DNA of 64,000 nt, from NCBI RefSeq assembly GCF_000423665.1, contig NZ_KE384070.1, positions 284,669 through 348,668 of the forward strand. Reading direction: 5' to 3'. A program made the position numbers and the translations under genes. Below the pieces are notes generated by a model. The model did not search any database and had not been told where the DNA came from. It saw only the letters and a list, made by a program, of their open reading frames with translations. The stretch is from Solirubrobacter soli DSM 22325 (GTDB lineage: Bacteria; Actinomycetota; Thermoleophilia; Solirubrobacterales; Solirubrobacteraceae). Positions 53,425-60,706 of this stretch are shown in pieces. The stretch's first letter is position 1; each line of letters starts with the position of its first letter.

Positions 53425-54300
53425 GTGCGATTCTCCCTTTGGCCCAGCCTCGGCCACCCGCCGGGCGATGTGATCGAACTGGCCAGGCAGGCCGACGCCG
53501 CCGGTTGGCATGGTGTCTGGCTGGCGGACCACTACATGCCGGACACGGGCACGGTTCAGACCGCGGGCGGCGACCTGCACGAGGTCTGGGGCGTGCTGCC
53601 CGCCGTGGCGGCGGTGACCCGGCGGGCGCGGGTCGGGACGTTGGTCTCGCCGACGTCGATCCATCATCCGGCGCTGCTCGCCAACCGCGCGTCGACCGTC
53701 GACCACGTGTCGGATGGTCGGATGGTGCTCGGGATCGGCGCCGGGTGGCAGCTCAACGAGCATGCGGCCTACGGGTTCGACCTCACGTCGCGCGTCAGCC
53801 GGTTCGAGGAAGCCGTGCAGGTCGTCCGGGAACTGCTCACGAACGAGCGCACGACCTTTCGCGGTCGCTTCTATGAGGTCGTCGACGCCCCGTGCGATCC
53901 GAAGCCCGTCCAGCCGCGGCTCCCGATCCTGGTCGGTGCCAAGGGCCCGCGCATGCTGCGCATCACCGCCCGGCACGCCGACGAATGGAACGCCTGGGCC
54001 GACGCCGACACCGCCGGACCGCTGCGGCAACGGCTGGCCGAGGCGTGCGAGGACGTCGGGCGCGATCCGGCGACGATCCGCTCCAGTACGAACGCACTGA
54101 TCTCCCTCGGCGCGGACCCGCCGCCCGGCCGGGTCAGCCTCACGGGCTCGGTCGACGAGGTCGTCGACCAGCTGGGCCGGATCGCCGACGCGGGCTACGA
54201 CGAGTTCATCGTCCCCGACTGGAACCTGGGCGAGACGCTCGCCGAGCGCAGCGAGAACGTCGCCCGCATCAAGACGGAGATCGTCGACCAGCTCGTTTGA
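53425..54300 (+). CDS. LLM class F420-dependent oxidoreductase
   Basis: 291 residues from the GTG at 53425; TAGCGT (53412-53417) lies 7 bases upstream. TIM-barrel luciferase-like features: RFSLWPSLGHPPGDVIELAR, WHGVWLADHYMPDTG, ARVGTLVSPTSIHHPALLAN, GRMVLGIGAGWQLNEHAAYG, FRGRFYEVVDAPCDPKPVQP and PILVGAKGPRMLRITARHAD. In actinobacteria this group normally uses F420 rather than FMN (family knowledge). The substrate cannot be told from sequence. The neighbouring DNA contains remnants, so no operon is evident. Confidence 0.88.
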   Translation: MRFSLWPSLGHPPGDVIELARQADAAGWHGVWLADHYMPDTGTVQTAGGDLHEVWGVLPAVAAVTRRARVGTLVSPTSIHHPALLANRASTVDHVSDGRMVLGIGAGWQLNEHAAYGFDLTSRVSRFEEAVQVVRELLTNERTTFRGRFYEVVDAPCDPKPVQPRLPILVGAKGPRMLRITARHADEWNAWADADTAGPLRQRLAEACEDVGRDPATIRSSTNALISLGADPPPGRVSLTGSVDEVVDQLGRIADAGYDEFIVPDWNLGETLAERSENVARIKTEIVDQLV

Positions 54301-54320
54301 CCTCGGAAGGTGAGCGCGCG

Positions 54321-54420
54321 CTACTGCTTGTGCTCGCGCCGCCGTTTGCGCTCCTCGCTCATGGCCGGGAAGTCCTCGAAGACGAGCGGGCCGACGGGGA
54401 GCGCGCGCGGCGGCGGGGCG
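54321..54420 (-). pseudogene. C-terminal remnant of an unidentified gene
   Basis: On the minus strand a frame ends with PVGPLVFEDFPAMSEERKRR then REHKQ and a TAG stop at 54321. It reads like the natural end of a protein but has no start or body upstream, where a different remnant lies. Source unknown. Confidence 0.35.
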
Positions 54421-54439
54421 CCGAGCCCTGCCGCTCTGC

Positions 54440-54595
54440 TTCGAGCTCGCCGACCGGATCGTGGTGCTCAACCGCGGGCGCGTGGCCGCCGACGTCGCCG
54501 CCGCGACGACCACGCAAGTGCTGTTGTCGCGTGGATCACGGGGCGTTGACGGATCTCCACACCCTAATTTCCTGTTACCCGATCAGAAAAGTTGA
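54440..54595 (+). pseudogene. Remnant of an ABC transporter ATPase C-terminus
   Basis: The frame FELADRIVVLNRGRVAADVA is the conserved region after the H-loop of ABC ATPases (E-ADRI-VL-RGR). Nothing of the Walker motifs lies upstream. It runs out into QVLLSRGSRGVDGS and ends at a TGA. Together with the minus-strand remnant it fills the roughly 360-base stretch between the LLM and carboxypeptidase genes; no intact gene is seen there. Confidence 0.5.
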
Positions 54596-54622
54596 CATTG
54601 GGCCGCGACGTGTGCCAAGGAT
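54592..54622 (+). promoter_or_regulatory. Promoter of the M14 carboxypeptidase
   Basis: A consensus TTGACA (54592-54597), a 19-base spacer and AAGGAT (54617-54622), followed by a leader with Shine-Dalgarno ttggagg at 54644-54650. Confidence 0.6.
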
Positions 54623-54661
54623 GAGGACATCGTGAATTTCATCTTGGAGGTAACTGGCTCC

Positions 54662-57502
54662 GTGCCCTATTTGTCCAGGCGACTCGTACGGCTCGCGGCG
54701 TCCGCCGCGGTCGTCGGCGGGCTTGCAGCGCCGGTCGCGGCGTCCGCCGCCGGGTCGTTGACGCCGCCCACCGCTCTCACCCCGCAGGCCACGCTGGAGC
54801 AGGCCGCGGACGGCTTCCCGCAGAAGAACGTCCTCCCGATCTGGCCGGACAACCCAAACGACGCCTCCGCCAACGTCGGCGACATCCCGTATGACGAGAT
54901 CGCGCCGAAGCTGAACGCGCTCCAGGCCGCGAGCGACCGCGTCTCCGCGCGCGTGGCGGGCAAGTCGTCCGGCGGCTACGACCTCTACGCCGTGGTCGTG
55001 ACCGCGCCCGAGACGCCGGCGCAGTACGCCCAGCAGGAAGCGTGGAAGCAGCTGATCGAGGACGAGCCGGCCCGGGCGCGCACCGACGCCGACCTGCTCG
55101 CGGGCTACAAGACGCCGATCTTCGTCAACGGCAACATCCACGGCAACGAGAAGGAAGGCACCGACGCGATCATCCGCGTCATCGAGCAGTGGGCGACGAG
55201 CACCGACCCCGCCGTCGAGCAGCTGCTGCAGCGCAACCGGATCATCTTCAACGTCACGTCCAACCCGGACGGGCGCGTCGCGAACACCCGCGCGAACGCC
55301 GCGGGCTATGACCTCAACCGCGACCTGACCATCCGCTCGCAGCCCGAGGCGCGCCTGATCGCGGACCTGATCGTGCAGTACAAGCCGATCATCACGCTCG
55401 ACCTGCACGGCTACGTCAACCCGACGCTGCTGCACCCGTCGACGCCGCCGCACAACGTCAACAACGAGTACGACCTCTACATCAAGCACGGCCTGCCGAA
55501 CGCGCTCAACATCGAGCGTGGCATCGCCGCGCTCGGCTACTCGGACGTGACGCGCGCGCGGATCCCGTTCCGCGACGACGCACCGGGCGTGTGGGACGAC
55601 TTCCCGCCGATCTACGTGCCGTCGTTCGCGATGCTCCAGAGCTCGATCCCGTACACGATCGAGGCGCCGTTCCAGCCCGGCAACGGCGCTGACCGCGTGC
55701 GCCGCGCCGACGTCGACACCGACGTCCACGAGGTCGCGATCAAGACCTCGCTCAAGTACATCCAGGACAACCGCAGCCAGGTCATCTTCGACCAGGCCGA
55801 GGTCTACCGCCGCGGCTGGGCGGGCGAGCCGTTGCGCGACATCCCGGTCGGCTACGTCGAGGGTTGGGGCGAGGAGGACAAGTACGGCACGACGTTCCCG
55901 CGCTCGTATGTGATCCCGGCCGGCACGGCCCAGCGCTCCGCTCCGGCGGTCAAGCGCCTCGTCGACCTGCTGATCGCGTCCGGCGGCCGCGTCACGCAGG
56001 CCAAGGCGGCGTTCACCGCCGGTGGGAAGTCGTACGCGGCCGGGTCGTACATCCTCGACATGCACCAGCCCAAGCGCGGCCTGGTCAACTCGCTGCTCGA
56101 GCCGGGCATCGATCTGACCGACCGCGTCGACGACCTGTACGCCGGCCCGGGTGGCTGGAGCCAGGCGCTGACGTGGGGCGCGACGGTCGACACGCTGTGG
56201 CAGGACCTGCCCGCCGTGCAGGCGGACCGGGTGTCCGCCGGCGAGTCGGTGCCGGTCGTCCCGGCGGGCACGGGCGACGTCGTCCTGGACCCGCAGGACC
56301 CCGAGGACGTGCTCGCGATCAACGCGATCCTCGGCCAGGGCACGAAGGTGACGCGCCTGGCCGACGGCTCGGTGCTGGTCCCGCGCGCCGCCGCGACCGC
56401 GCAGGCGACCGCCCGCGGGCTGACGCTCAAGACCGCGCCGGCCTCGTGGAGCGGCGCGACGATCGCGGACAAGGTCGTCGTCGCCTACAACGGCGGCTCG
56501 GAGGTGCGGGACACGCTGCTGGCGCTCGGCTTCGAGGGCCGCGCCGTGACCGCGACGACCTTGACCACGACGCTGACGTCCGACGTCGACGTGCTGCTCG
56601 TCGGCGCGACGCTGAACCCGTCGACGCTCAACGCGGCGAACAAGGCCGCGCTCGACGCGTTCCTCGCCCGCGGCGGCGGCGTCGTCGGCCTCGGCACGGC
56701 GGGCTCGGCCTTCACCACCAACGGCGGCCTGCTGACCGCGACCGGCACGGCGGCGGTCTCGCTCGCCAGCGGTGTCGCGAACGTCGTCAATGCCGGCGGT
56801 CCGGTCTCCAACGGCGCGCAGTCGACGGCGTTCATCTTCCAGCCCGCCTGGTACACGAACCTGGGGTCGAACGCGGTCGTCGAGCAGTCGTTCGCCGCCG
56901 ATCCGCTGTTGTCCGGTTGGTGGCGGCCGAACGCGACCAACACCAACGGTCAGGCGCAGGCCGCGGGTAAGGCGACGATCGTCCGCGCGCTGAGCGCGAG
57001 CGGGCAGAACGGTGTCGTCCTGCTCGGCACCAACATCGTCACCCGCCTGCACTCCAAGGGCACGCAGCCGCAGCTCGGCCGCGCGCTGCTGTGGGCGTCT
57101 GCCCCGAACGCGAACCTGACCTCGGTCGAGGGGAGCGCCGGCGGCACGGTGCCGGCGACGCTCGCGCTGACCCTCGGCGCTCCGGCGACGTTCGGCGCGT
57201 TCACGCCGGGCGTGGCGAAGACGTACGACGCGTCGACCACCGCCACCGTGATCTCCACGGCCGGCGACGCGGCGCTGACGGTCTCGGACCCGAGCACCGT
57301 CGCCCCGGGCCGCCTCGTCAATGGCACGTTCTCCCTGCCGCAGCCGCTGCAGGGCCTGGGCGTCGTCAAGACGTGGTCCGCGCCGACCTCCAACGAGGTC
57401 GTGACGGTGCCGTTCAAGCAGGCGATCGCCGCGGGCGACGCGCTGCGTACCGGCACGTACTCGAAGACGCTGACCTTCACGCTCTCGACGACGACGCCGT
57501 AA
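54662..57502 (+). CDS. Secreted M14 zinc carboxypeptidase
   Basis: 946 residues from the GTG at 54662, chosen because it follows ggagg by 11 bases and opens a signal peptide (LVRLAASAAVVGGLAAPVAA); an earlier GTG at 54632 is possible. The M14 zinc site is seen as His160 and Glu163 (NGNIHGNEKEG) and His249 (TLDLHGY), with NVTSNPDGRV and the catalytic Glu in SIPYTIEAPF. The C-terminal half holds a flavodoxin-like or glutamine amidotransferase-like domain (DVDVLLVGATLNPSTLNAAN) and a beta-sandwich tail. Probably an extracellular peptidase. Confidence 0.88.
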   Translation: MPYLSRRLVRLAASAAVVGGLAAPVAASAAGSLTPPTALTPQATLEQAADGFPQKNVLPIWPDNPNDASANVGDIPYDEIAPKLNALQAASDRVSARVAGKSSGGYDLYAVVVTAPETPAQYAQQEAWKQLIEDEPARARTDADLLAGYKTPIFVNGNIHGNEKEGTDAIIRVIEQWATSTDPAVEQLLQRNRIIFNVTSNPDGRVANTRANAAGYDLNRDLTIRSQPEARLIADLIVQYKPIITLDLHGYVNPTLLHPSTPPHNVNNEYDLYIKHGLPNALNIERGIAALGYSDVTRARIPFRDDAPGVWDDFPPIYVPSFAMLQSSIPYTIEAPFQPGNGADRVRRADVDTDVHEVAIKTSLKYIQDNRSQVIFDQAEVYRRGWAGEPLRDIPVGYVEGWGEEDKYGTTFPRSYVIPAGTAQRSAPAVKRLVDLLIASGGRVTQAKAAFTAGGKSYAAGSYILDMHQPKRGLVNSLLEPGIDLTDRVDDLYAGPGGWSQALTWGATVDTLWQDLPAVQADRVSAGESVPVVPAGTGDVVLDPQDPEDVLAINAILGQGTKVTRLADGSVLVPRAAATAQATARGLTLKTAPASWSGATIADKVVVAYNGGSEVRDTLLALGFEGRAVTATTLTTTLTSDVDVLLVGATLNPSTLNAANKAALDAFLARGGGVVGLGTAGSAFTTNGGLLTATGTAAVSLASGVANVVNAGGPVSNGAQSTAFIFQPAWYTNLGSNAVVEQSFAADPLLSGWWRPNATNTNGQAQAAGKATIVRALSASGQNGVVLLGTNIVTRLHSKGTQPQLGRALLWASAPNANLTSVEGSAGGTVPATLALTLGAPATFGAFTPGVAKTYDASTTATVISTAGDAALTVSDPSTVAPGRLVNGTFSLPQPLQGLGVVKTWSAPTSNEVVTVPFKQAIAAGDALRTGTYSKTLTFTLSTTTP

Positions 57503-57525
57503 CCGGTGGGTACCGTGGCGCCCGG

Positions 57526-58599
57526 ATGTTTCTTCTGGATCCGGGCGTCACGTACCTGAACCACGGCGCGTTCGGCGCGTGCCCGGAACCCGTGATGCGG
57601 GTCTTCCAGGATTGGCAGCGCGAGCTCGAACGGCAGCCCGCCGAGTTCCTCGTGCGGCGGGCGCCGGAGCTCTTGCGTGAAGCGGCCGCGGCGCTGGCGG
57701 CGTACGTCGGCGCCGAGGCCGTCGCGCTGATCCCGAACGCGACGGTCGCGATGAACATGGTCGCGCGCTCGCTGCCGCTGCGGGCGGGCGACGTCGTGCT
57801 CACGACCGACCACGAGTACGGCGCGGTCGACCGGCTGTGGGAGTTGGTCTGCGAACGCACCGGGGCCGAGCTGAGACGCTGCGACGTCGGGTTTCCGGTG
57901 GCGGGCGACGCCGCGGTCCTCGCCGCGGTCGAGAGCGGCCTCGACGAGCGGGTGCGGGTGGTCTCGATCAGCCACATCACCTCGCCGACCGGGCTCGTGT
58001 TCCCGGTGGCCGAGGTGTGCGCGCTGGCGCGCTCGGTGGGCGCGTTGAGCGTCGTCGACGGCGCACATGGACCCGGGCAGGTCGAACTCTCACTGTCGAC
58101 CTTAGGGTGCGACTTCTACGCCGGCAACTGCCACAAGTGGCTCTGCGCGCCGAAGGTCGCGGGCTTCCTCTACACGCGTCCGGGGGTCGAGGCGACGATC
58201 GATCCGCTGGTCGTCAGCTGGGGCTGGGACGAGCCGGCGCTCGCCGAGCGCGTGGCGTGGCCGGGGACGTCGGAGCTGTCGGCGTATCTGAGCGTCCCGG
58301 CGGCGATCGACTTCGTCACCGCGGGCGATTGGCGCGAGCGCTGCGTCCGCCTTGCCGCGGACCTCCATGCGCGCCTGCCGGCGCCGGCCGGCGACGTCTC
58401 GCTGGTCCGCCAGATGGTCGCGGCCGAGGTTCCCCCGCACGTGACGGAAGAGCAGTTCCGCGCACGCGGGATCGAGGTTCCGGTCGGCGTCTGGCGTGGG
58501 CGCAACCTCCTGCGCGTGTCCGTGGCGCCGTACACGTCTCATGAGGATCTGGAGCGGCTTCTCAGCGTGATGTATCAGCTCTCGGGTCCACCGCTCTAA
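57526..58599 (+). CDS. PLP-dependent class V aminotransferase (isopenicillin N epimerase-like)
   Basis: 357 residues from the ATG at 57526; TACCGT (57511-57516) lies 9 bases upstream. Hallmarks: LDPGVTYLNHGAFGACPEPV, LIPNATVAMNMVARSLPL, TTDHEYGAVDRLWE, VVSISHITSPTGLVFPV, SVVDGAHGPGQ (PLP Asp) and AGNCHKWLCAPK with the Schiff-base Lys. Related enzymes epimerise or desulfurate amino acids. It is 48 bases upstream of the RiPP precursor and could be part of that locus, for example by modifying a core residue; this is inference. Confidence 0.85.
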   Translation: MFLLDPGVTYLNHGAFGACPEPVMRVFQDWQRELERQPAEFLVRRAPELLREAAAALAAYVGAEAVALIPNATVAMNMVARSLPLRAGDVVLTTDHEYGAVDRLWELVCERTGAELRRCDVGFPVAGDAAVLAAVESGLDERVRVVSISHITSPTGLVFPVAEVCALARSVGALSVVDGAHGPGQVELSLSTLGCDFYAGNCHKWLCAPKVAGFLYTRPGVEATIDPLVVSWGWDEPALAERVAWPGTSELSAYLSVPAAIDFVTAGDWRERCVRLAADLHARLPAPAGDVSLVRQMVAAEVPPHVTEEQFRARGIEVPVGVWRGRNLLRVSVAPYTSHEDLERLLSVMYQLSGPPL

Positions 58600-58647
58600 C
58601 CCGGCGTGCGTTCCGACTGGCGGGACGCCCGACCGAAGGAGTACACC

Positions 58648-58791
58648 ATGGACAAGCGACTCGAGATCGAGGACCTCAAGCCGGGCGCCGAGCTCGACGA
58701 CGAGCAGCTGCGCGCGGTCGTCGGCGCTCTGATGCCGCGTCAGGCGGTCGCCAGCACGTGCCACATCTCGGGCGGCGTCGACTGCGACTGA
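58648..58791 (+). CDS. RiPP precursor peptide (candidate graspetide)
   Basis: 47 residues with a clear Shine-Dalgarno (gaaggag). The leader is acidic and helical (KRLEIEDLKPGAELDDEQLR) and ends in VVGA, which fits double-glycine-type leaders (L-x3-L-x2-V-x-G-[GAS]) cut by C39 peptidases. Cleavage there leaves a 20-residue core ending STCHISGGVDCD, with Thr and Ser donors, Asp acceptors and two Cys. ATP-grasp maturase, PpiC-related protein and a C39 exporter follow, so this is very likely the substrate. The ring pattern and the role of the Cys pair are unknown. Confidence 0.82.
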   Translation: MDKRLEIEDLKPGAELDDEQLRAVVGALMPRQAVASTCHISGGVDCD

Positions 58792-58801
58792 GCCGTTCCG
58801 A

Positions 58802-58828
58802 GAGCCGGGGCCAGGACGGCCCCGGCTC
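58802..58828 (+). terminator. Attenuator hairpin after the RiPP precursor
   Basis: A perfect 11-bp stem (GAGCCGGGGCC with GGCCCCGGCTC), 5-base loop, between the precursor stop and the maturase Shine-Dalgarno. There is no T run, so partial read-through is likely and would keep precursor mRNA above maturase mRNA. Confidence 0.65.
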
Positions 58829-58843
58829 ATGGAGGGTGTTCCG

Positions 58844-59776
58844 ATGATCCTCATCGTCACCAGCGACGACGACACCCACGCGGACCGCGTGGAGGCCGCG
58901 CTGCGCTCGCGCGGCGCTGAGGTCGCGCGGTTCGACCCGGCGTGGTTCCCGCGCGAGGCGACGCTCGCGCTCGCGGTCGGGGGCGGAGACGTCGGCGGGA
59001 CGCTGGCGTTTCGCGACGAGGTCGTCGAGCTCGATCGGGTGCGCACGGTCTGGCGCCGGCGCCCGGGGCACCCGGACGGGACCGAGTTCGTCCAGCGCGA
59101 GTCGGCGGCGGTGCTCGCCGACCTCTGGGAGCTGCTGCCGGTGCGCCACGTGCCCGGCACTCCGGACGCGATCGCGCACGCGTCGCACAAGGCGCGCCAG
59201 CTGCTCCTCGCCGCGCAGCTCGGGTTCGAGCTTCCGCGGACGCTCGTCACCAACGATCCCGACGCCTTCCTGGACTTCTACGCGCCGGGCACGATCACCA
59301 AGCGGGCCGCGCCGAGCCAGCGGCTGACCACCGCCGACGGCGACGAGGCCCTGGTGCGCTACACCGAGCCCGTCCGGCCGCGCGACCTCGTGCACGTCGA
59401 GGACCTGCGCCTGTGCCCGGTGCTCGTCCAGCCCTACGTGGAGAAGCGGCTCGAGCTGCGCGTCACGGTGGTCGGCGAGCGCGTCTTCGCCGCCGCGATC
59501 CACTCGCAGGCGTCCAACCACACGCGCCTGGACTGGCGCCGCTACGACGACGCCCGCACCCCGATCACGCCGTTCGCCCTGCCGGGCGAGCTCGCGGACC
59601 GCTGCCGCGCGCTCGTGCGCGCGCTCGGCCTCTGCTACGGCGCGATCGACCTCGTCCTGACCCCGGACGACCGCTTCGTCTTCCTCGAGATCAACCCGAA
59701 CGGCCAGTACCTCTGGATCGAGCTCGCCACCGGCCTGCCGATCGGCGCCGCCGTCGCAGACCTGCTGGAGGCATGA
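58844..59776 (+). CDS. ATP-grasp ribosomal peptide maturase (MvdD-like)
   Basis: 310 residues from the ATG at 58844, preferred over the ATG at 58829 because ggagg lies 9 bases before it. ATP-grasp features: the N-terminal MILIVTSDDDTHADRVEAAL, RTVWRRRPGHP, GTPDAIAHASHKARQLLLAA, TITKRAAPSQ, VLVQPYVEKRLELRVTVVGE and LEINPNGQYLWIE with the Mg-binding Glu and Asn. This is the MvdD/RimK-like group that makes ester or amide crosslinks in microviridin-type peptides. Next to the precursor, so the likely reaction is side-chain lactone or lactam formation in its core. Confidence 0.85.
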   Translation: MILIVTSDDDTHADRVEAALRSRGAEVARFDPAWFPREATLALAVGGGDVGGTLAFRDEVVELDRVRTVWRRRPGHPDGTEFVQRESAAVLADLWELLPVRHVPGTPDAIAHASHKARQLLLAAQLGFELPRTLVTNDPDAFLDFYAPGTITKRAAPSQRLTTADGDEALVRYTEPVRPRDLVHVEDLRLCPVLVQPYVEKRLELRVTVVGERVFAAAIHSQASNHTRLDWRRYDDARTPITPFALPGELADRCRALVRALGLCYGAIDLVLTPDDRFVFLEINPNGQYLWIELATGLPIGAAVADLLEA

Positions 59777-60706
59777 ATGTTGACGACCACCGACACCGGG
59801 CTGCTCGACGCGGCGGCCGAGCTGCTGAGCGCCGGCGACCCCCACGACGCCCTCACGCGGCTGCGTGCGCGCCATCCGGACCATCGCCTGCACCTGCTCG
59901 CAGACGTCGAGGCGTACGACGGCTCGATCCAGCACGCGCTGCTGATCCGGCGGCCCGACGGCGTGACGCTGTCGCTCTCCGCCGCCGCCGGGCCAGGCCT
60001 GCCGTGGGCGCTGCGCGGGGCCGCGCGGGCGCGCGAGTTCGACCTGCTCGCCGTCAACGGCGTGCGTGTGGCGGTCGCCGACGCGCTGGCCACGGTCGAC
60101 GCGTTGTTCGACGACCCCGAGCTGTTGCGCTGCTTGATCGACGCGTGCCTGATCGGGCAGGCGGTCGAGGAGCGGGAGATCACGGTCTCCGACGAGCTGC
60201 TGCAGGAGACCGCCGACGCCTTCCGGCGCGCCAAGGGCCTGCACACGGCGGAGGCGACCCGTCAGTGGCTCGCGGAACGCTCGCTGACCCCGGGCCGCTT
60301 CGCCGAGCTGATCGACGACCTCGCCCGGACCCGCGCGCTGAGGGCGCTGATCGCGGGCGATGCGGTGGGCGAGTGGTTCGCGTCGCATGGTCATGAGCTC
60401 GACGTGGTCACGGTGGCCTACGCCGATGTGGACGATCCGGCGCTGCTGGCGTCGGATCCGCTCGCGGCGATCGTGGCCGCCCACCGCGCGGGCCGCGCGG
60501 GCGGCGTGCGCAAAGGCCGGGCGGGCAACCTGCAGCTCGAGGGCCACACGATCGTCCTCGACCGCCGCCCGGCGGTGCTGGACGCGAAGACCCGTGACAC
60601 GATCGAACGCCGCCTGTTCGACGCATGGCTGGCCGAGCAGCGCCGGACCGCCCACGTCGAGTGGTTCTGGGGCGACGACGCCCGCACGCGGCGGGCCGCG
60701 GCGTGA
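59777..60706 (+). CDS. PpiC-related peptide maturation protein (TIGR04500-like)
   Basis: 309 residues, starting right after the maturase stop. The second half has a SurA/PpiC-like helical region (LIGQAVEEREITVSDELLQE, ADAFRRAKGLHTAEATRQWL, AERSLTPGRFAELIDDLART). I relate it to the putative peptide maturation system proteins found beside ATP-grasp maturases and C39 exporters in other bacteria. It could present or release the peptide. The GTG of the exporter overlaps its stop (GTGA). Function is from context and family resemblance; no isomerase activity is implied. Confidence 0.7.
   Translation: MLTTTDTGLLDAAAELLSAGDPHDALTRLRARHPDHRLHLLADVEAYDGSIQHALLIRRPDGVTLSLSAAAGPGLPWALRGAARAREFDLLAVNGVRVAVADALATVDALFDDPELLRCLIDACLIGQAVEEREITVSDELLQETADAFRRAKGLHTAEATRQWLAERSLTPGRFAELIDDLARTRALRALIAGDAVGEWFASHGHELDVVTVAYADVDDPALLASDPLAAIVAAHRAGRAGGVRKGRAGNLQLEGHTIVLDRRPAVLDAKTRDTIERRLFDAWLAEQRRTAHVEWFWGDDARTRRAAA

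Noticed and set aside
54310..54549. Short plus-strand frame of 79 codons before the carboxypeptidase
   Set aside because: Low-complexity Arg/Ser/Ala sequence; the adjacent frames hold recognisable remnants of other genes.
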